From positions 1 through 44,099 of the forward strand of contig CAZODI010000028.1 of NCBI GenBank assembly GCA_964578535.1: a stretch of DNA of 44,099 nucleotides. The letters run 5' to 3'. This document shows, piece after piece, positions 1 to 8,547 of the stretch. The notes beneath the pieces were generated by a model. The model made no database searches and had not been told where the DNA came from. It was given only the letters and a program-made list of their open reading frames with translations. The translations under genes and the position numbers were made by a program. Origin of the DNA: PHBD01 sp964578535. Lineage in GTDB: Bacteria; Desulfobacterota; Syntrophia; Syntrophales; PHBD01. The stretch's first letter is position 1; every line of letters begins with the position of its first letter.

Positions 1-511
1 TTATTTCTTCATGGTAGCGGTCGGCCCACCGGTGCAGGGGCTCGGAGGCGGGAACCTCCGCCAGGATAGCCCGGAGACACTTCCTTGCGGATTCGTCATG
101 GCCGAACCCCTCATGGAGAATCTGCGCCTTCAGAAACATGGCCTCCGGGTGATTGGGAACCCGCTTCAGGAACTCATTGACGAGAAAAAGGGCCTCGTCG
201 AAACGCCCCTGCCTCTTGTTGAACCGGATTTTCTCGAGATCCCCGGCCGACCGCTCTCCGGCGCTCCAGGCCGCCTTCGGTCCCCCACGGAACGTGCGGG
301 ATATTTTGTCCCCGGCCCCGGCGACGATCCCCATGACGACGGCCGCCATGACCGGCGGAATGACGATCAGGAACCATGCGGGGACATACCCCGTATACAC
401 CTCAACCGTCAGGAAGACCCCGAAGACTACGGCCCAGATCATGAGAAACCGATACAGCTCGATCCGGTCGGCTTCCTTCGCGATTCGCCTGATTTCCCCG
501 AACAGGGACAT
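1..511 (-). CDS. Membrane-anchored tetratricopeptide (TPR)-like protein, 3' end beyond window
   Basis: The minus-strand frame is open from an ATG at 511 to the window edge, giving about 170 residues without a stop, so the C-terminus lies outside. After a short basic, amphipathic N-terminus (MSLFGEIRRIAKEADRIE) come two hydrophobic segments at about residues 22-40 and 46-66. The soluble part then reads like TPR helices, with the patterns FDEALFLVNEFLKRVPNHPE, AMFLKAQILHEGF and ESARKCLRAILAEVP. Such proteins are usually scaffolds on the cytoplasmic membrane; no enzymatic motif is visible. No strong Shine-Dalgarno precedes the ATG, and the frame stays open upstream (with a CGGC-type cysteine pair just before it), so an upstream start is possible. 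It follows the sigma-54 activator on the same strand after about 140 bp. Confidence 0.6.
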   Translation of the reverse strand, partial: MSLFGEIRRIAKEADRIELYRFLMIWAVVFGVFLTVEVYTGYVPAWFLIVIPPVMAAVVMGIVAGAGDKISRTFRGGPKAAWSAGERSAGDLEKIRFNKRQGRFDEALFLVNEFLKRVPNHPEAMFLKAQILHEGFGHDESARKCLRAILAEVPASEPLHRWADRYHEEI

Positions 512-654
512 GCCGCAGCCCCCGCAATTCTCCGTCAGGCCACCCCGCGCCCCGCGGTTCCCCTGTCCGGGGCTGCGATTTCGCCGGGCCGGCCGCCCGT
601 TTTGGATGGCCTTGTATCAGGTCCCTCCCCGCCGCTGCATCATGAAGCCCTTCC

Positions 655-2109
655 TCATGAAGTCCGTTTTCCGGACACCCTGGAAGAATCGTTCCTTTTC
701 AGCTTCTGGTAAAGGCTCGTCCGCGACATCTTCAGGATCCGGGCCGCCTCGGTCTTGTTGCCCCTGGCTTTTTTGAGGGCATCGAGGATCATGGCATGCT
801 CGTACTGCTCGTACTCTCCCAGGATGGATATCGCGTTTTCCGATGTGTCCGGCCTCGGCGGCTCCGGATCGGGAACCCGCAGCACCATCTCCCCTTCCCC
901 CGGCATGGACAGGATCTCGCGGACATGCAGGTCTGTGATGAGCTGGCTGTCGCTCATGATCGTCAGCCGTTCGACCACGTTTTTCAGCTCCCGGATGTTT
1001 CCCGGCCAGGGATGCTTTCGCAGCTCCTCGAGGGCTCCCTCGGTCATTCTTTTGCTATATTTGTACTTCCTGTTGTTGGCCTGCAGGAATTCCAGGCTCA
1101 ACGGAATGATGATTTCCCGCCTCTCCCGGAGGGGATGAATGACGAAGGGAACAACATTCAGGCGATAGAACAGATCGTCCCGGAACCGGCCCGATTTCAC
1201 TTCTTCCGCCATGTTCCGGTTGGTCGCGGAGATGATGCGCACGTCCAGCCTCCTCCGTTTCGTTCCGCCGACCCGGGTGATCTCGCTGGTGTCGAGAGCC
1301 CGGAGGATCTTGACCTGGATGCCCGGGGGGATGTCGCCGACCTCATCCAGGAACAGAGTCCCCCCCTGGGCCATTTCGAACAGGCCTTTTTTCCCTCCCC
1401 GCCGCGAGCCGGTGAAGGCGCCCTCCTCGTATCCGAACAGCTCCGCCTCCAGCAGATTTTCCGGTATGGCCGGGATGCTGACCGGAACGAAGGGCATGTG
1501 TTTTCGGGGGCTGTTGGTATGGATCGCGTTGGCGAGGACCTCCTTGCCGACTCCCGATTCCCCCATGATCAGGACCGTGCAGTCCACGGGCGCGACCTTC
1601 TTCACGAACTCAATGAGGCTCTTCATCCCCTCCTTCTGGAAAATGTGGTCGTTCGCCGCACTGATGTACTGGCGCAGGGTCTCGATCTCCTGGCGGTATT
1701 TCTCCTTCTCGAAGCGCTCCATTTCCAGTTTTGCCTTGAGGCCGAAAAGCTCCTTGAGCGTCATGGTCGTTACGATGGCGAATTTCAGTTTTCCGTTGGC
1801 GTCAAAAACGGGGCGGGCCCTGGACAGGACCTCGACTCCATCCTTGGTATAGATGAGCCCCATGGTCTCCTTCCCCTGCCGCAGCCGGTCGTCGATGAGG
1901 GACCGGTCCACGAGGCCTCCGACGTACTGGTCCCTCGTTTTTCCCAGCCAGTCTTCCGCCTTGATTCCGAGTATCTCGCAGGCCGGCTTGTTGATCAGGA
2001 CCAGGTGGGGCGTAGGTTCGACATCGACGATGACGACGGCGTCGGAGACGGAGTCCAGAATCTCCGGAAGGTACGCATAGACATCTACAGGTATTTGTTT
2101 TTCAAGCAT
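655..2109 (-). CDS. PAS-domain sigma-54-dependent transcriptional activator (NtrC/RocR type)
   Basis: The 484-residue protein has a PAS sensor at about residues 10-120 (ILDSVSDAVVIVD), a short coiled linker at 125-150, an AAA+ sigma-54 activation domain at about 160-400 and a Fis-type helix-turn-helix at the C-terminus (KTEAARILKMSRTSLYQKLK). Walker A is GESGVGKE, the sigma-54-contacting loop is GAFTGS and Walker B is LFLDEVGD, so it should be a competent ATPase. There is no receiver domain, so the signal is probably a ligand bound by PAS rather than phosphorylation. It is divergent from an enoyl-CoA hydratase gene that has a candidate sigma-54 promoter, and that gene is the most likely target. 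Family assignment is certain; the ligand is unknown. Confidence 0.93.
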   Translation of the reverse strand: MLEKQIPVDVYAYLPEILDSVSDAVVIVDVEPTPHLVLINKPACEILGIKAEDWLGKTRDQYVGGLVDRSLIDDRLRQGKETMGLIYTKDGVEVLSRARPVFDANGKLKFAIVTTMTLKELFGLKAKLEMERFEKEKYRQEIETLRQYISAANDHIFQKEGMKSLIEFVKKVAPVDCTVLIMGESGVGKEVLANAIHTNSPRKHMPFVPVSIPAIPENLLEAELFGYEEGAFTGSRRGGKKGLFEMAQGGTLFLDEVGDIPPGIQVKILRALDTSEITRVGGTKRRRLDVRIISATNRNMAEEVKSGRFRDDLFYRLNVVPFVIHPLRERREIIIPLSLEFLQANNRKYKYSKRMTEGALEELRKHPWPGNIRELKNVVERLTIMSDSQLITDLHVREILSMPGEGEMVLRVPDPEPPRPDTSENAISILGEYEQYEHAMILDALKKARGNKTEAARILKMSRTSLYQKLKRNDSSRVSGKRTS

Positions 2110-2147
2110 ATTGTTCTCCGCAATCGTTTTCGGGTGACCAATTAAAA

Positions 2148-2165
2148 CACATTTGCACGGATGTG
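2148..2165. promoter_or_regulatory. Candidate activator-binding dyad (CACAT-N8-ATGTG)
   Basis: Perfect 5-base arms CACAT and ATGTG are separated by 8 bases. The site is about 85 bases upstream of the -24/-12 motif, the distance expected for an upstream activator site of a sigma-54 promoter. It is short, so chance occurrence is possible. Confidence 0.3.
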
Positions 2166-2230
2166 GACAGATTTGAACACCATAGACCGCATTAAAAAAA
2201 TAGTCCCATAATATTAAATGGATATAAGGA

Positions 2231-2245
2231 TGGCATGTTTCGTGC
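2231..2245 (+). promoter_or_regulatory. Candidate sigma-54 (-24/-12) promoter of the crotonase gene
   Basis: TGGCATGTTTCGTGC has GG and GC at the exact 12-base offset of the sigma-54 consensus (TGGCACG-N4-TTGC). It points towards the enoyl-CoA hydratase at 2470, next to a divergent sigma-54 activator. Only the T before GC in the -12 box is well kept; the second T is a G. Transcription would begin near 2257. Confidence 0.55.
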
Positions 2246-2469
2246 CCTCAGCCCCTGTCCGAAGCAGCACAATCCCTGAAAGAAGGCTGGAACCGGATTG
2301 GTGGTGGGCGAAGCGGATCAGGTACATCCGGAAGGAGGTCACCGGACCGGTCGGCAACACGATCGGCCTGAGCGAGCCCCTGTTCGATGATGAGGGGTTC
2401 CGAACCGCGAGGCATTGAGACACCGCCTCTCCCGTCTTCGGCACAACGGGAAGGAGGAAAGAGGGGAAG

Positions 2470-3315
2470 ATGATGCAGGTGAACGAGTTTCAGGAAATCA
2501 TTTACAGCAAGGATGACAGCGGCATCGTCACCATCACGCTGAACATACCGAAACGGAAGAACGCCTTCAGCAAGTACACCACGTACGAGCTGTTCTGGGC
2601 GATGGACGCGCTGGAAAAGGACGAGACGGCCCACGCCCTGATCCTCACCGGCGCCAGGGATCCCGACTCCGGCGATCCGACAAAAGAGGCCTTCTGCAGC
2701 GGCGGCTACTTCCACCCGAGCGCCATGGCGCCCGCGAGTGACGAGGCCAGGGCCGAGATCGACATGACGGACATCGCCGAGGCCAGGATGACCCTGAAGA
2801 TGTGGCAATGCGACAAGCCGATCATCGCCGCGGTAAACGGGCTGTTCATCGGCGGCGGATTCACCATGTGCCTGACCTGCTGCGACCTCGTCTACTGCTC
2901 CGAGCACGCCTGGGCCCAGCTGCCGTTCATCCGTCTCGGCATCGTTCCGGAGGTCGCCTCCAGCTACATGCTTCCCCGCCTGATCGGATTCCAGCGCGCC
3001 AAGGAGATCATGTTTTTCGGCGAGCGCATCCCGGCGCAGAAGCTCCTGGAACTGGGGCTGGTCAACAAGGTGCTTCCCCACGACCGGCTGATGGACTGCG
3101 CCCGCGAGGCGGCGCTCCGGCTCATCCCGCCTGCGGGAGCCGGCTACGCGGTCCGCATAACGAAGCGGATCCTCCACAGGCCGCTGATCGATGCCCTCAC
3201 GACGGCCCTGAACCTGGAGAACAAAGGCCTGAACGAGGCGTTCACCACGGCCGACTTCTCGGAGGCGCTGGCCGCCCGCCGGGAGAAGCGCCTCCCGACG
3301 TTCCAGGGGAAATGA
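2470..3315 (+). CDS. Enoyl-CoA hydratase/isomerase (crotonase) family protein
   Basis: 281 residues, the usual length for a single-domain crotonase. Oxyanion-hole segments are visible as AFCSGGYF (about residue 78) and NGLFIGGGFTMCL (about 125). The active-site acidic residue is kept in LGIVPEVASSYMLPRLIG, the family pattern GxxPExGxSxxLPRxxG. This supports hydration or isomerisation of an acyl-CoA in the cytoplasm, as in fatty- or aromatic-acid beta-oxidation; the exact acyl chain cannot be told. An insertion around residues 60-75 (ARDPDSGDPTKE) is longer than in typical short-chain hydratases. Two ATGs at 2470 and 2473 are equally possible, with GAGGGG just upstream. Probably controlled by the divergent sigma-54 activator. 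Confidence 0.9.
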   Translation: MMQVNEFQEIIYSKDDSGIVTITLNIPKRKNAFSKYTTYELFWAMDALEKDETAHALILTGARDPDSGDPTKEAFCSGGYFHPSAMAPASDEARAEIDMTDIAEARMTLKMWQCDKPIIAAVNGLFIGGGFTMCLTCCDLVYCSEHAWAQLPFIRLGIVPEVASSYMLPRLIGFQRAKEIMFFGERIPAQKLLELGLVNKVLPHDRLMDCAREAALRLIPPAGAGYAVRITKRILHRPLIDALTTALNLENKGLNEAFTTADFSEALAARREKRLPTFQGK

Positions 3316-3453
3316 CCCTCCTCCCGGCCGCCGGCGAGCCCGCTGTTGCGGGTGCCGCCGGCGATGCCCGGGGAATTCGCGAAGAAGATCGACCCCACCC
3401 GCCCCAAGGGACGCAATGTGCGCACCCTGAACGAAAATATCCTTGAAAAACAA

Positions 3454-3459
3454 TATAAT
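3454..3459 (+). promoter_or_regulatory. Candidate -10 element (TATAAT) of the SH3/M48/cyclase operon
   Basis: A perfect TATAAT lies in a local AT-rich patch about 115 bases before the SH3-protein start. The -35 region is poor (AACGAA or ACGAAA at suitable spacing), so it may be activator-dependent or a chance match. Confidence 0.35.
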
Positions 3460-3576
3460 ATCAAGAGCCACCGATTCCGGAACGGTCAATTTCATTGACG
3501 TCGCAGACCTTCTTGCCCTATGCTTCCCGCGGAAGTCAGGAATGTCCTGCCTGGAAACACGGAAAGGAGGGTTCAG

Positions 3577-4077
3577 ATGGCTCGCTCGATGTTTTCAATC
3601 ATAGGCCTCCTGCTGCTCGTCATCCTTCTGGCGAGTGCCACGGCGGCATCGCAGAAGGCGATGAGCGTTCAGGTCAAGGAAGGCCAGTTGAGGGCGACTC
3701 CGTCCCATCTCGGCAAAATCGTGGCCAAGGTATCCTACGGCGATCGTCTGACGGTGCTCGAGGAACAGGGCGACTGGAAAAAAGTCTCCTTCAACAGGAA
3801 AGCGCAGGGCTGGATTCACAACTCGGCCCTGACCAGCAAGCAGATCGCCCTGAGGGCCGGCCAGAGCGGCGGGGGATCGTCCGTTTCCGGAAGCGAGATC
3901 GCCCTCGCCGGCAAGGGGTTCAACAAGGAGGTGGAGGCCCAGTACCGCCAGAACAACAAAAACCTCGATTATGCCTGGATCAACCGCATGGAGACCTACA
4001 AGGTGTCCCCCAGGCAGATGGAGGATTTCATCCGGGTCGGTCGCCTGACCCCGGCAGAGCAAGGAGGGAAGCCATGA
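3577..4077 (+). CDS. Secreted bacterial SH3-domain protein
   Basis: 166 residues from the ATG at 3577, chosen because AAAGGAGG lies 6 bases upstream and the protein then opens with a classic signal peptide (MARSMFSIIGLLLLVILLASATAAS). An in-frame ATG at 3520 would put 19 residues before it. Residues about 28-82 form a bacterial SH3 domain (QVKEGQLRATPSHLGKIV, YGDRLTVLEEQGDWKKV, GWIHNSAL), which usually binds peptidoglycan or peptide stems in the envelope. The C-terminal third is a charged helical region of unknown role. The stop overlaps the next gene by ATGA, so translation is coupled to the M48 lipoprotein, and the two probably work together at the envelope. Confidence 0.85.
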   Translation: MARSMFSIIGLLLLVILLASATAASQKAMSVQVKEGQLRATPSHLGKIVAKVSYGDRLTVLEEQGDWKKVSFNRKAQGWIHNSALTSKQIALRAGQSGGGSSVSGSEIALAGKGFNKEVEAQYRQNNKNLDYAWINRMETYKVSPRQMEDFIRVGRLTPAEQGGKP

Positions 4078-4988
4078 AAACCCTCATTGGGCGGACAGCG
4101 GCAATCTCCCTGATGATTCTGGCCCTGGTCGCCTGCGCGGGAATGGAGACCGTGACCGACGTGGCCACGGGAGTGGGCGTGGCGACGGGAAAGATCAGCA
4201 AACAGCAGGGGCAGTCGATCAAGAAAAGCACGAAGGCCGTGGCGAAGAGCCTGGAGGAGTTCACCCCGGAGCAGGAATACTACATCGGACGGACCGTCGG
4301 CGCCGTCGTGCTCGACAAATACAAGCCCCTGCCGAACGGAAAGGCCAACGCCTACCTCAACACCCTGGGCCAGACCCTGGCGCAGGCTTCGGACACGCCC
4401 GAGCTCTTCGCGGGGTATCATTTTCTGCTGCTCGATTCCGACGACATCAACGCCTTTGCCACTCCGGGCGGACACGTTTTCATCACCCGCGGCCTGGTCC
4501 GCTGCTGCAAATCGGAGGACGCGCTGGCCGCGGTGGTGGCGCACGAGATCGGCCACATCCAGCTCCGGCACGGCATGAAGGCCATCGAAAAGGCGCGCAC
4601 GACGGAAGCCCTGACCATCCTGGCACAGGAGGGTGCGAAATCCTTCGGATCCCAGGAAGTCGCCCAGCTGACGAACGCATTCGGAGGAGTGATTTCCGAC
4701 ATCACCAACACCATGATCAACAACGGCTATTCCCGCTCCTACGAATACCAGGCGGACGCGGCGGCCGTGACCATCCTCCGTCGGTCGGGTTACAACCCCG
4801 GCGCGCTCCGGGAGATGCTGGAGGTCATGGCCGGGCAGATCAAGCCGGGTGGAACGGACTTTGCCAAGACGCATCCGTCGCCGGAGAACCGGATCGCCGA
4901 GTTGAAGGACGGAGGAAAGTCGAGCGCCGGAGGCGAGGTCCCCGGCGTCCGCAAACAGAGATTCGCCAAGGCGATGAGCCGCCTGTAG
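4074..4988 (+). CDS. M48-family zinc metalloprotease, predicted lipoprotein
   Basis: 304 residues. The signal peptide ends in a lipobox (LALVAC), so the mature protein should be lipid-anchored in the periplasm. The zinc site is HEIGH in AAVVAHEIGHIQLRHG at about residue 160, with the third ligand in YEYQADAAA at about 223-230 (ExxxD of M48). NAFATPGGHVFITRGL is typical of the BepA/LoiP-like periplasmic branch, which degrades misfolded outer-membrane proteins. The start overlaps the SH3-protein stop by 4 bases, and the adenylate cyclase follows 10 bases downstream, so the three form one operon. The ORF is open upstream to 3495, but that extension is out-of-frame reading of the SH3 gene. Confidence 0.93.
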   Translation: MKTLIGRTAAISLMILALVACAGMETVTDVATGVGVATGKISKQQGQSIKKSTKAVAKSLEEFTPEQEYYIGRTVGAVVLDKYKPLPNGKANAYLNTLGQTLAQASDTPELFAGYHFLLLDSDDINAFATPGGHVFITRGLVRCCKSEDALAAVVAHEIGHIQLRHGMKAIEKARTTEALTILAQEGAKSFGSQEVAQLTNAFGGVISDITNTMINNGYSRSYEYQADAAAVTILRRSGYNPGALREMLEVMAGQIKPGGTDFAKTHPSPENRIAELKDGGKSSAGGEVPGVRKQRFAKAMSRL

Positions 4989-4998
4989 GACCGGGGAG

Positions 4999-7146
4999 AT
5001 GCCGTTCGGAGAATTGCTCCGTCGCAGCAAGCTTGCGCAGGGACTGGCGGCGGGCGTCATCGGCGCCCTGGCGGCGCTGCTCTTTTACCTTCCGGGATGG
5101 CTGGACCGATGGGAGGCGAAGACCTGGGACGCACGGGTCAACATGCTGGCCAGGCCGTCTCCCGCCACCCCGAAGATCCGCGTGATCCTGCTCGACCAGA
5201 ACAGCCTGGACTGGGGCAAAAACGAGAACGGCCTGTCCTGGCCCTGGCCGCGTGAGGTCTACCGCACGATCGTCCAGTTCTGCCGGCGGACCGGCGTCCG
5301 TTCCCTCGCCTTTGACGTCCTCTTCACGGAGCCCTCCAAGTACGGCGTGGCGGACGACCAGGCCTTCGCCGCGGCCATCGGCGAGTACAAGCATTTCGTG
5401 GGGGCCGTCTTTCTCAGCCGGACCGCGGGCACGGAAGAAGCCTGGCCCCCGTTCGCCCCGGCACCGGTGTCGAATATCCAGGGACTCGAAACCTGGCTTT
5501 CGGAAACCGGCCACCGGCCCTTTCCCCGCGCGTCCTTTCCCGTGCCGGAGATATCGTCCGCCTCCGCCCTCCTGGCCAACGTGCAGCACGATCCGGATTT
5601 CGACACGGTCTATCGCCGGGCGGCGATGTTCGAGGTCTTCAACGGCCGGGTGATCCCGTCACTGGCCCTGGCGAGCTACCTCACCGCCCACCCGGGCACG
5701 CCCCTTTCGATCTCACCGGGCCGCTTCACGGTGGGGGAGCGGGAGATACCCGTGGACCGCATGGGCAAGGCGATCCTCAACTTCCGGGGGCCCTCGGGAA
5801 CCCACAAGGCCTACAACGCCGCCTCGATCATCCGGAGCGAGCTTCAGCTCCAGGCCGGGGAGAAACCCGTGATCGAGAACCTGGAGGACTTCAGGGACGC
5901 CTATGTCCTCTTCGGCTTTTCCGCTCCCGGCCTCTACGACCTCCGTCCCACCCCCGTCTCCGGCATCTATCCCGGGGTGGAGATCTCCGCCACGATGCTC
6001 GACAACCTGCTGGCCGGCGATTTCATCCGGCCGGTCCCCGCCCTTCCGGTGATCGCCCTGACCCTGCTCGTGGCCCTCCTGGCCGGCGTGGCAACCTCCC
6101 GGGCGAGAGGCATCGTGAAAAGCGTCCTGGTCTACGCGATCGTAATCTGCGCACCGCTCATCCTCTGCGCCGTCGCCTACCGGTTGGGATTCTGGCTGCC
6201 GCTGGTGGTCCAGGAGGCCGGCGTCGTGGTAACGCTATTCAGCGCGGGCCTCATCTATTACACCACCGAGGGCCGCCAGAAGATGTTCATCAAGAGCGCC
6301 TTCAAGCAGTACCTGAGCCACGCCGTCATCGAACAGATCATCGAGCACCCCGAGCGCCTGAAGCTGGGCGGGGAGCGGCGCATGCTCTCCATCTTCTTCT
6401 CGGACCTGGAGGGATTCACCACGATCTCGGAGGGCCTGGATCCGGAGGCGCTGACGAACCTCCTGAACGTCTACCTGTCGGCCATGACCGACATCGTCCA
6501 CGAGGAGGGCGGCACGGTGGACAAATACGAGGGTGACGCGATCATCGCCTTCTGGAACGCGCCGCTGGAGCAGCCGGATCACGCCGTCCGCTGCGTCCGG
6601 GCCGCACTGCGCTGCCAGGCGAAGCTTGCGGAGATGCGCCCGGGCTTCAAGAAAAGCATGGGCAAGGACCTGAAAATGCGCATCGGCATCAACACCGGCT
6701 ACGCGGTGGTCGGCAACATGGGCTCCAGCACCCGCTTCGACTACACGATGATCGGAGACGCCGTGAACCTGGCGGCGCGCCTGGAAGGGATCAACAAGCA
6801 GTTCGGAACCTATACGATGATTTCCCAGACCACGAACGAGCAGATGGCCGGCGCCTTCCCGGTACGCGAGATATCGCGGGTCGCCGTGGTCGGCCGCCGC
6901 GAGCCCGTCGTGGTCTACGAGCCGTACCTGCCGGAGGCCCTCGACGCAGAGAAGCAGTCCGTCATCCGGCGCTTCTCCGAGGCCGTCGCCCTTTTCTACC
7001 GGGGCGATTTCACCGAGGCCCTGGCCCGGTTCGAAAGCCTGGAAGAAGACGACGCCACGTCGCGCTTCTACGTCGCCAAATGCCGGGAGCTCATCGAGCA
7101 TCCGCCCGCTGACTGGCAGGGCGTCTGGATCATCACCTCGAAATAA
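4999..7146 (+). CDS. CHASE2-domain class III adenylate cyclase
   Basis: 715 residues. An N-terminal membrane helix (about 15-33) is followed by a periplasmic CHASE2 sensor (about 40-345), three membrane helices (about 348-430) and a class III cyclase domain (about 455-625). Catalytic features look complete: metal aspartates in FFSDLEGFT and YEGDAIIAFW, the purine-specifying lysine in VDKYEGD and aspartate in YTMIGDAVN, and the transition-state Asn/Arg in VNLAARLE. That set favours ATP, so cAMP is the expected product. A TPR-like tail of about 70 residues (RRFSEAVALFYRGDFTEALARFESLE) may bind a partner. Third gene of the SH3/M48/cyclase operon: an envelope sensor beside envelope protease components suggests cAMP signalling of envelope state, which is inference. 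Confidence 0.93.
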   Translation: MPFGELLRRSKLAQGLAAGVIGALAALLFYLPGWLDRWEAKTWDARVNMLARPSPATPKIRVILLDQNSLDWGKNENGLSWPWPREVYRTIVQFCRRTGVRSLAFDVLFTEPSKYGVADDQAFAAAIGEYKHFVGAVFLSRTAGTEEAWPPFAPAPVSNIQGLETWLSETGHRPFPRASFPVPEISSASALLANVQHDPDFDTVYRRAAMFEVFNGRVIPSLALASYLTAHPGTPLSISPGRFTVGEREIPVDRMGKAILNFRGPSGTHKAYNAASIIRSELQLQAGEKPVIENLEDFRDAYVLFGFSAPGLYDLRPTPVSGIYPGVEISATMLDNLLAGDFIRPVPALPVIALTLLVALLAGVATSRARGIVKSVLVYAIVICAPLILCAVAYRLGFWLPLVVQEAGVVVTLFSAGLIYYTTEGRQKMFIKSAFKQYLSHAVIEQIIEHPERLKLGGERRMLSIFFSDLEGFTTISEGLDPEALTNLLNVYLSAMTDIVHEEGGTVDKYEGDAIIAFWNAPLEQPDHAVRCVRAALRCQAKLAEMRPGFKKSMGKDLKMRIGINTGYAVVGNMGSSTRFDYTMIGDAVNLAARLEGINKQFGTYTMISQTTNEQMAGAFPVREISRVAVVGRREPVVVYEPYLPEALDAEKQSVIRRFSEAVALFYRGDFTEALARFESLEEDDATSRFYVAKCRELIEHPPADWQGVWIITSK

Positions 7147-7186
7147 TCCCTCAAACCCTCATCCCGATGGGCGGTCGCCCGACCGG

Positions 7187-8344
7187 TCAAAGGGGCAGAA
7201 CCAGCTCTTCGAGCCTGTCGGGGGCCCCGGTCAGGGACCGGCACCCGTCGCCGGTGACCAGCACCGTGTCGGAATGGCGGAATCCGCCGACATCCGGCAG
7301 GTAGATCCCCGGCTCGATGCTCACCACCATGTTTTTCTCCAGGACATCCCCCGACCCCATGGCGATCCAGGGCGGCTCGTGTCCGGTGATTCCGAAGCCG
7401 TGGCCGGTCCGGTGGAGGATGGCGTCTCCGTATCCCCTCTTTTTCAGCAGACCCAGGACGGCCTCGTCCACCTCGGCCGCGGCGGCGCCCGGTTTGACGA
7501 GTTCGTACGCGAGGGCGCGGGCCTCCATGCAGACCTCGAAGGGGCGACGGCAGGCCTCCGGCACCCCGCCCAGGAAATATGTGCGCTCCACCTCGGCGGA
7601 ATAGCCGTCGGCCTGGGCCGTGACGATGACAACGTTCGGGCCGCCCTCTTTCAGCTGCTCGAACAGGCCGGGTATGGAGTGGGGCTGGGCGGACGATCGC
7701 CCCGGCCATACGGCGCAGAGAAACTTCGAGACCAGGAGGTTGGCGTTGGGGACCTCCATGATGAACGTTCCCATCATGTGGCGGACGCTGTCCCCGTACA
7801 GGGTCAGCTCCATGGTGCCGGGCCTGCTCAGCTCCAGGCACTTGGCCAGCCCGGCATCGGTGATTTGTGCTGCGTAGGCGATGCGGCCCGCCTCGTAGTC
7901 CGTCTTGACGAGACGCGCCTCGTCGATGACGTCGGCCACCTTGAGCCGCCCTGGCATGACCGCCTGGTGGGCGAGGCTCAGGGAGGACTCGACGCCGACC
8001 CGGGCACCGGCCGGGATGACGTCCCTGAGCACGTCGGTGAAGGTCTGCCCCGGGGGCGCCGGGAATTCATAATACGTGCGGTAGTCCGCCTTGAGCAGGA
8101 CGCGGCTTTCCGCATGGCTCACCTCGAGCCCCGGCAGAACCAGCACGGGGGTGCCGTCCAGCGGGATCACCAGGAAGAAGGGACGCTCAAAGGGAATGTA
8201 GGCAAAGTTGGTCAGGTAATAGACGTTGTCGGTGTGCCCGCTGACGTAACAGTCCAGTCCTTCCCGGGCCATGAGGCCGCGGACCTTTCCCAGCCGGAGC
8301 TCGATCTCTTCCGGGGGCGGCGGGGTTTTGATCGGTTCGGTCAT
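7187..8344 (-). CDS. M24 (creatinase/aminopeptidase P fold) protein with eroded metal site
   Basis: 385 residues with the two-domain layout of the family: a creatinase-type N-domain (about 1-145) and a pita-bread catalytic domain (about 150-385). The GHGFG and SIEPGIY motifs keep the His and first Glu ligands. Aligned to prolidase without gaps, the first metal Asp is replaced by a hydrophobic residue (VVIVTAQADGY), the second by Glu (GYSAEVERT) and the last Glu by Ser (FRHSDTVLV). A dinuclear metal peptidase is therefore unlikely. A metal-free creatinase-type hydrolase of a small amidino or methylated compound is more plausible; the substrate is unknown. Start is the ATG at 8344 behind GGAGG. 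It converges with the cyclase gene. Confidence 0.85.
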   Translation of the reverse strand: MTEPIKTPPPPEEIELRLGKVRGLMAREGLDCYVSGHTDNVYYLTNFAYIPFERPFFLVIPLDGTPVLVLPGLEVSHAESRVLLKADYRTYYEFPAPPGQTFTDVLRDVIPAGARVGVESSLSLAHQAVMPGRLKVADVIDEARLVKTDYEAGRIAYAAQITDAGLAKCLELSRPGTMELTLYGDSVRHMMGTFIMEVPNANLLVSKFLCAVWPGRSSAQPHSIPGLFEQLKEGGPNVVIVTAQADGYSAEVERTYFLGGVPEACRRPFEVCMEARALAYELVKPGAAAAEVDEAVLGLLKKRGYGDAILHRTGHGFGITGHEPPWIAMGSGDVLEKNMVVSIEPGIYLPDVGGFRHSDTVLVTGDGCRSLTGAPDRLEELVLPL

Positions 8345-8547
8345 GTCGTTTCCTCCATGCTTGCAGGGTAACCTTCCTTATCGTTTCCAGGAGGATCCGC
8401 CCCGGGCAACACGAAAGGCCGCCGTGGAGAGGCGGGCTGTGCCCGAAGCGGTCCCGCCTGCCGGAGGAGCCCTTGTTTCAGGTGCCGCTCAAGGCCGGAC
8501 AGGCGTTCGCGAGCATACGGCGATTCGAGGGATGGAACCAGCTTTTT

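Larger units (their letters stand above)
2110..2469. other. Divergent intergenic region between sigma-54 activator and crotonase gene
   Basis: No gene is supported in these 360 bases. The left part (about 2140-2225) is AT-rich and holds a dyad. The right part holds a -24/-12 motif at 2231-2245, followed by an untranslated leader of about 210 bases and a purine-rich ribosome-binding region (aggagg at 2452-2457, gagggg at 2461-2466). A 66-codon frame at 2218-2418 has no ribosome-binding site and no recognisable protein, so I do not call it. Confidence 0.5.

Noticed and set aside
2218..2418. 66-codon plus-strand frame in the divergent promoter region
   Set aside because: No ribosome-binding site, overlaps the -24/-12 promoter, no recognisable protein.
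2248..3495. Minus-strand open frame of 415 codons
   Set aside because: Antisense to the crotonase gene; the crotonase has full family motifs and a ribosome-binding site.
3495..4073. Long N-terminal extension of the M48 protein
   Set aside because: It is the SH3 gene read in another frame; the M48 lipoprotein signal begins at 4074 with an ATGA overlap.
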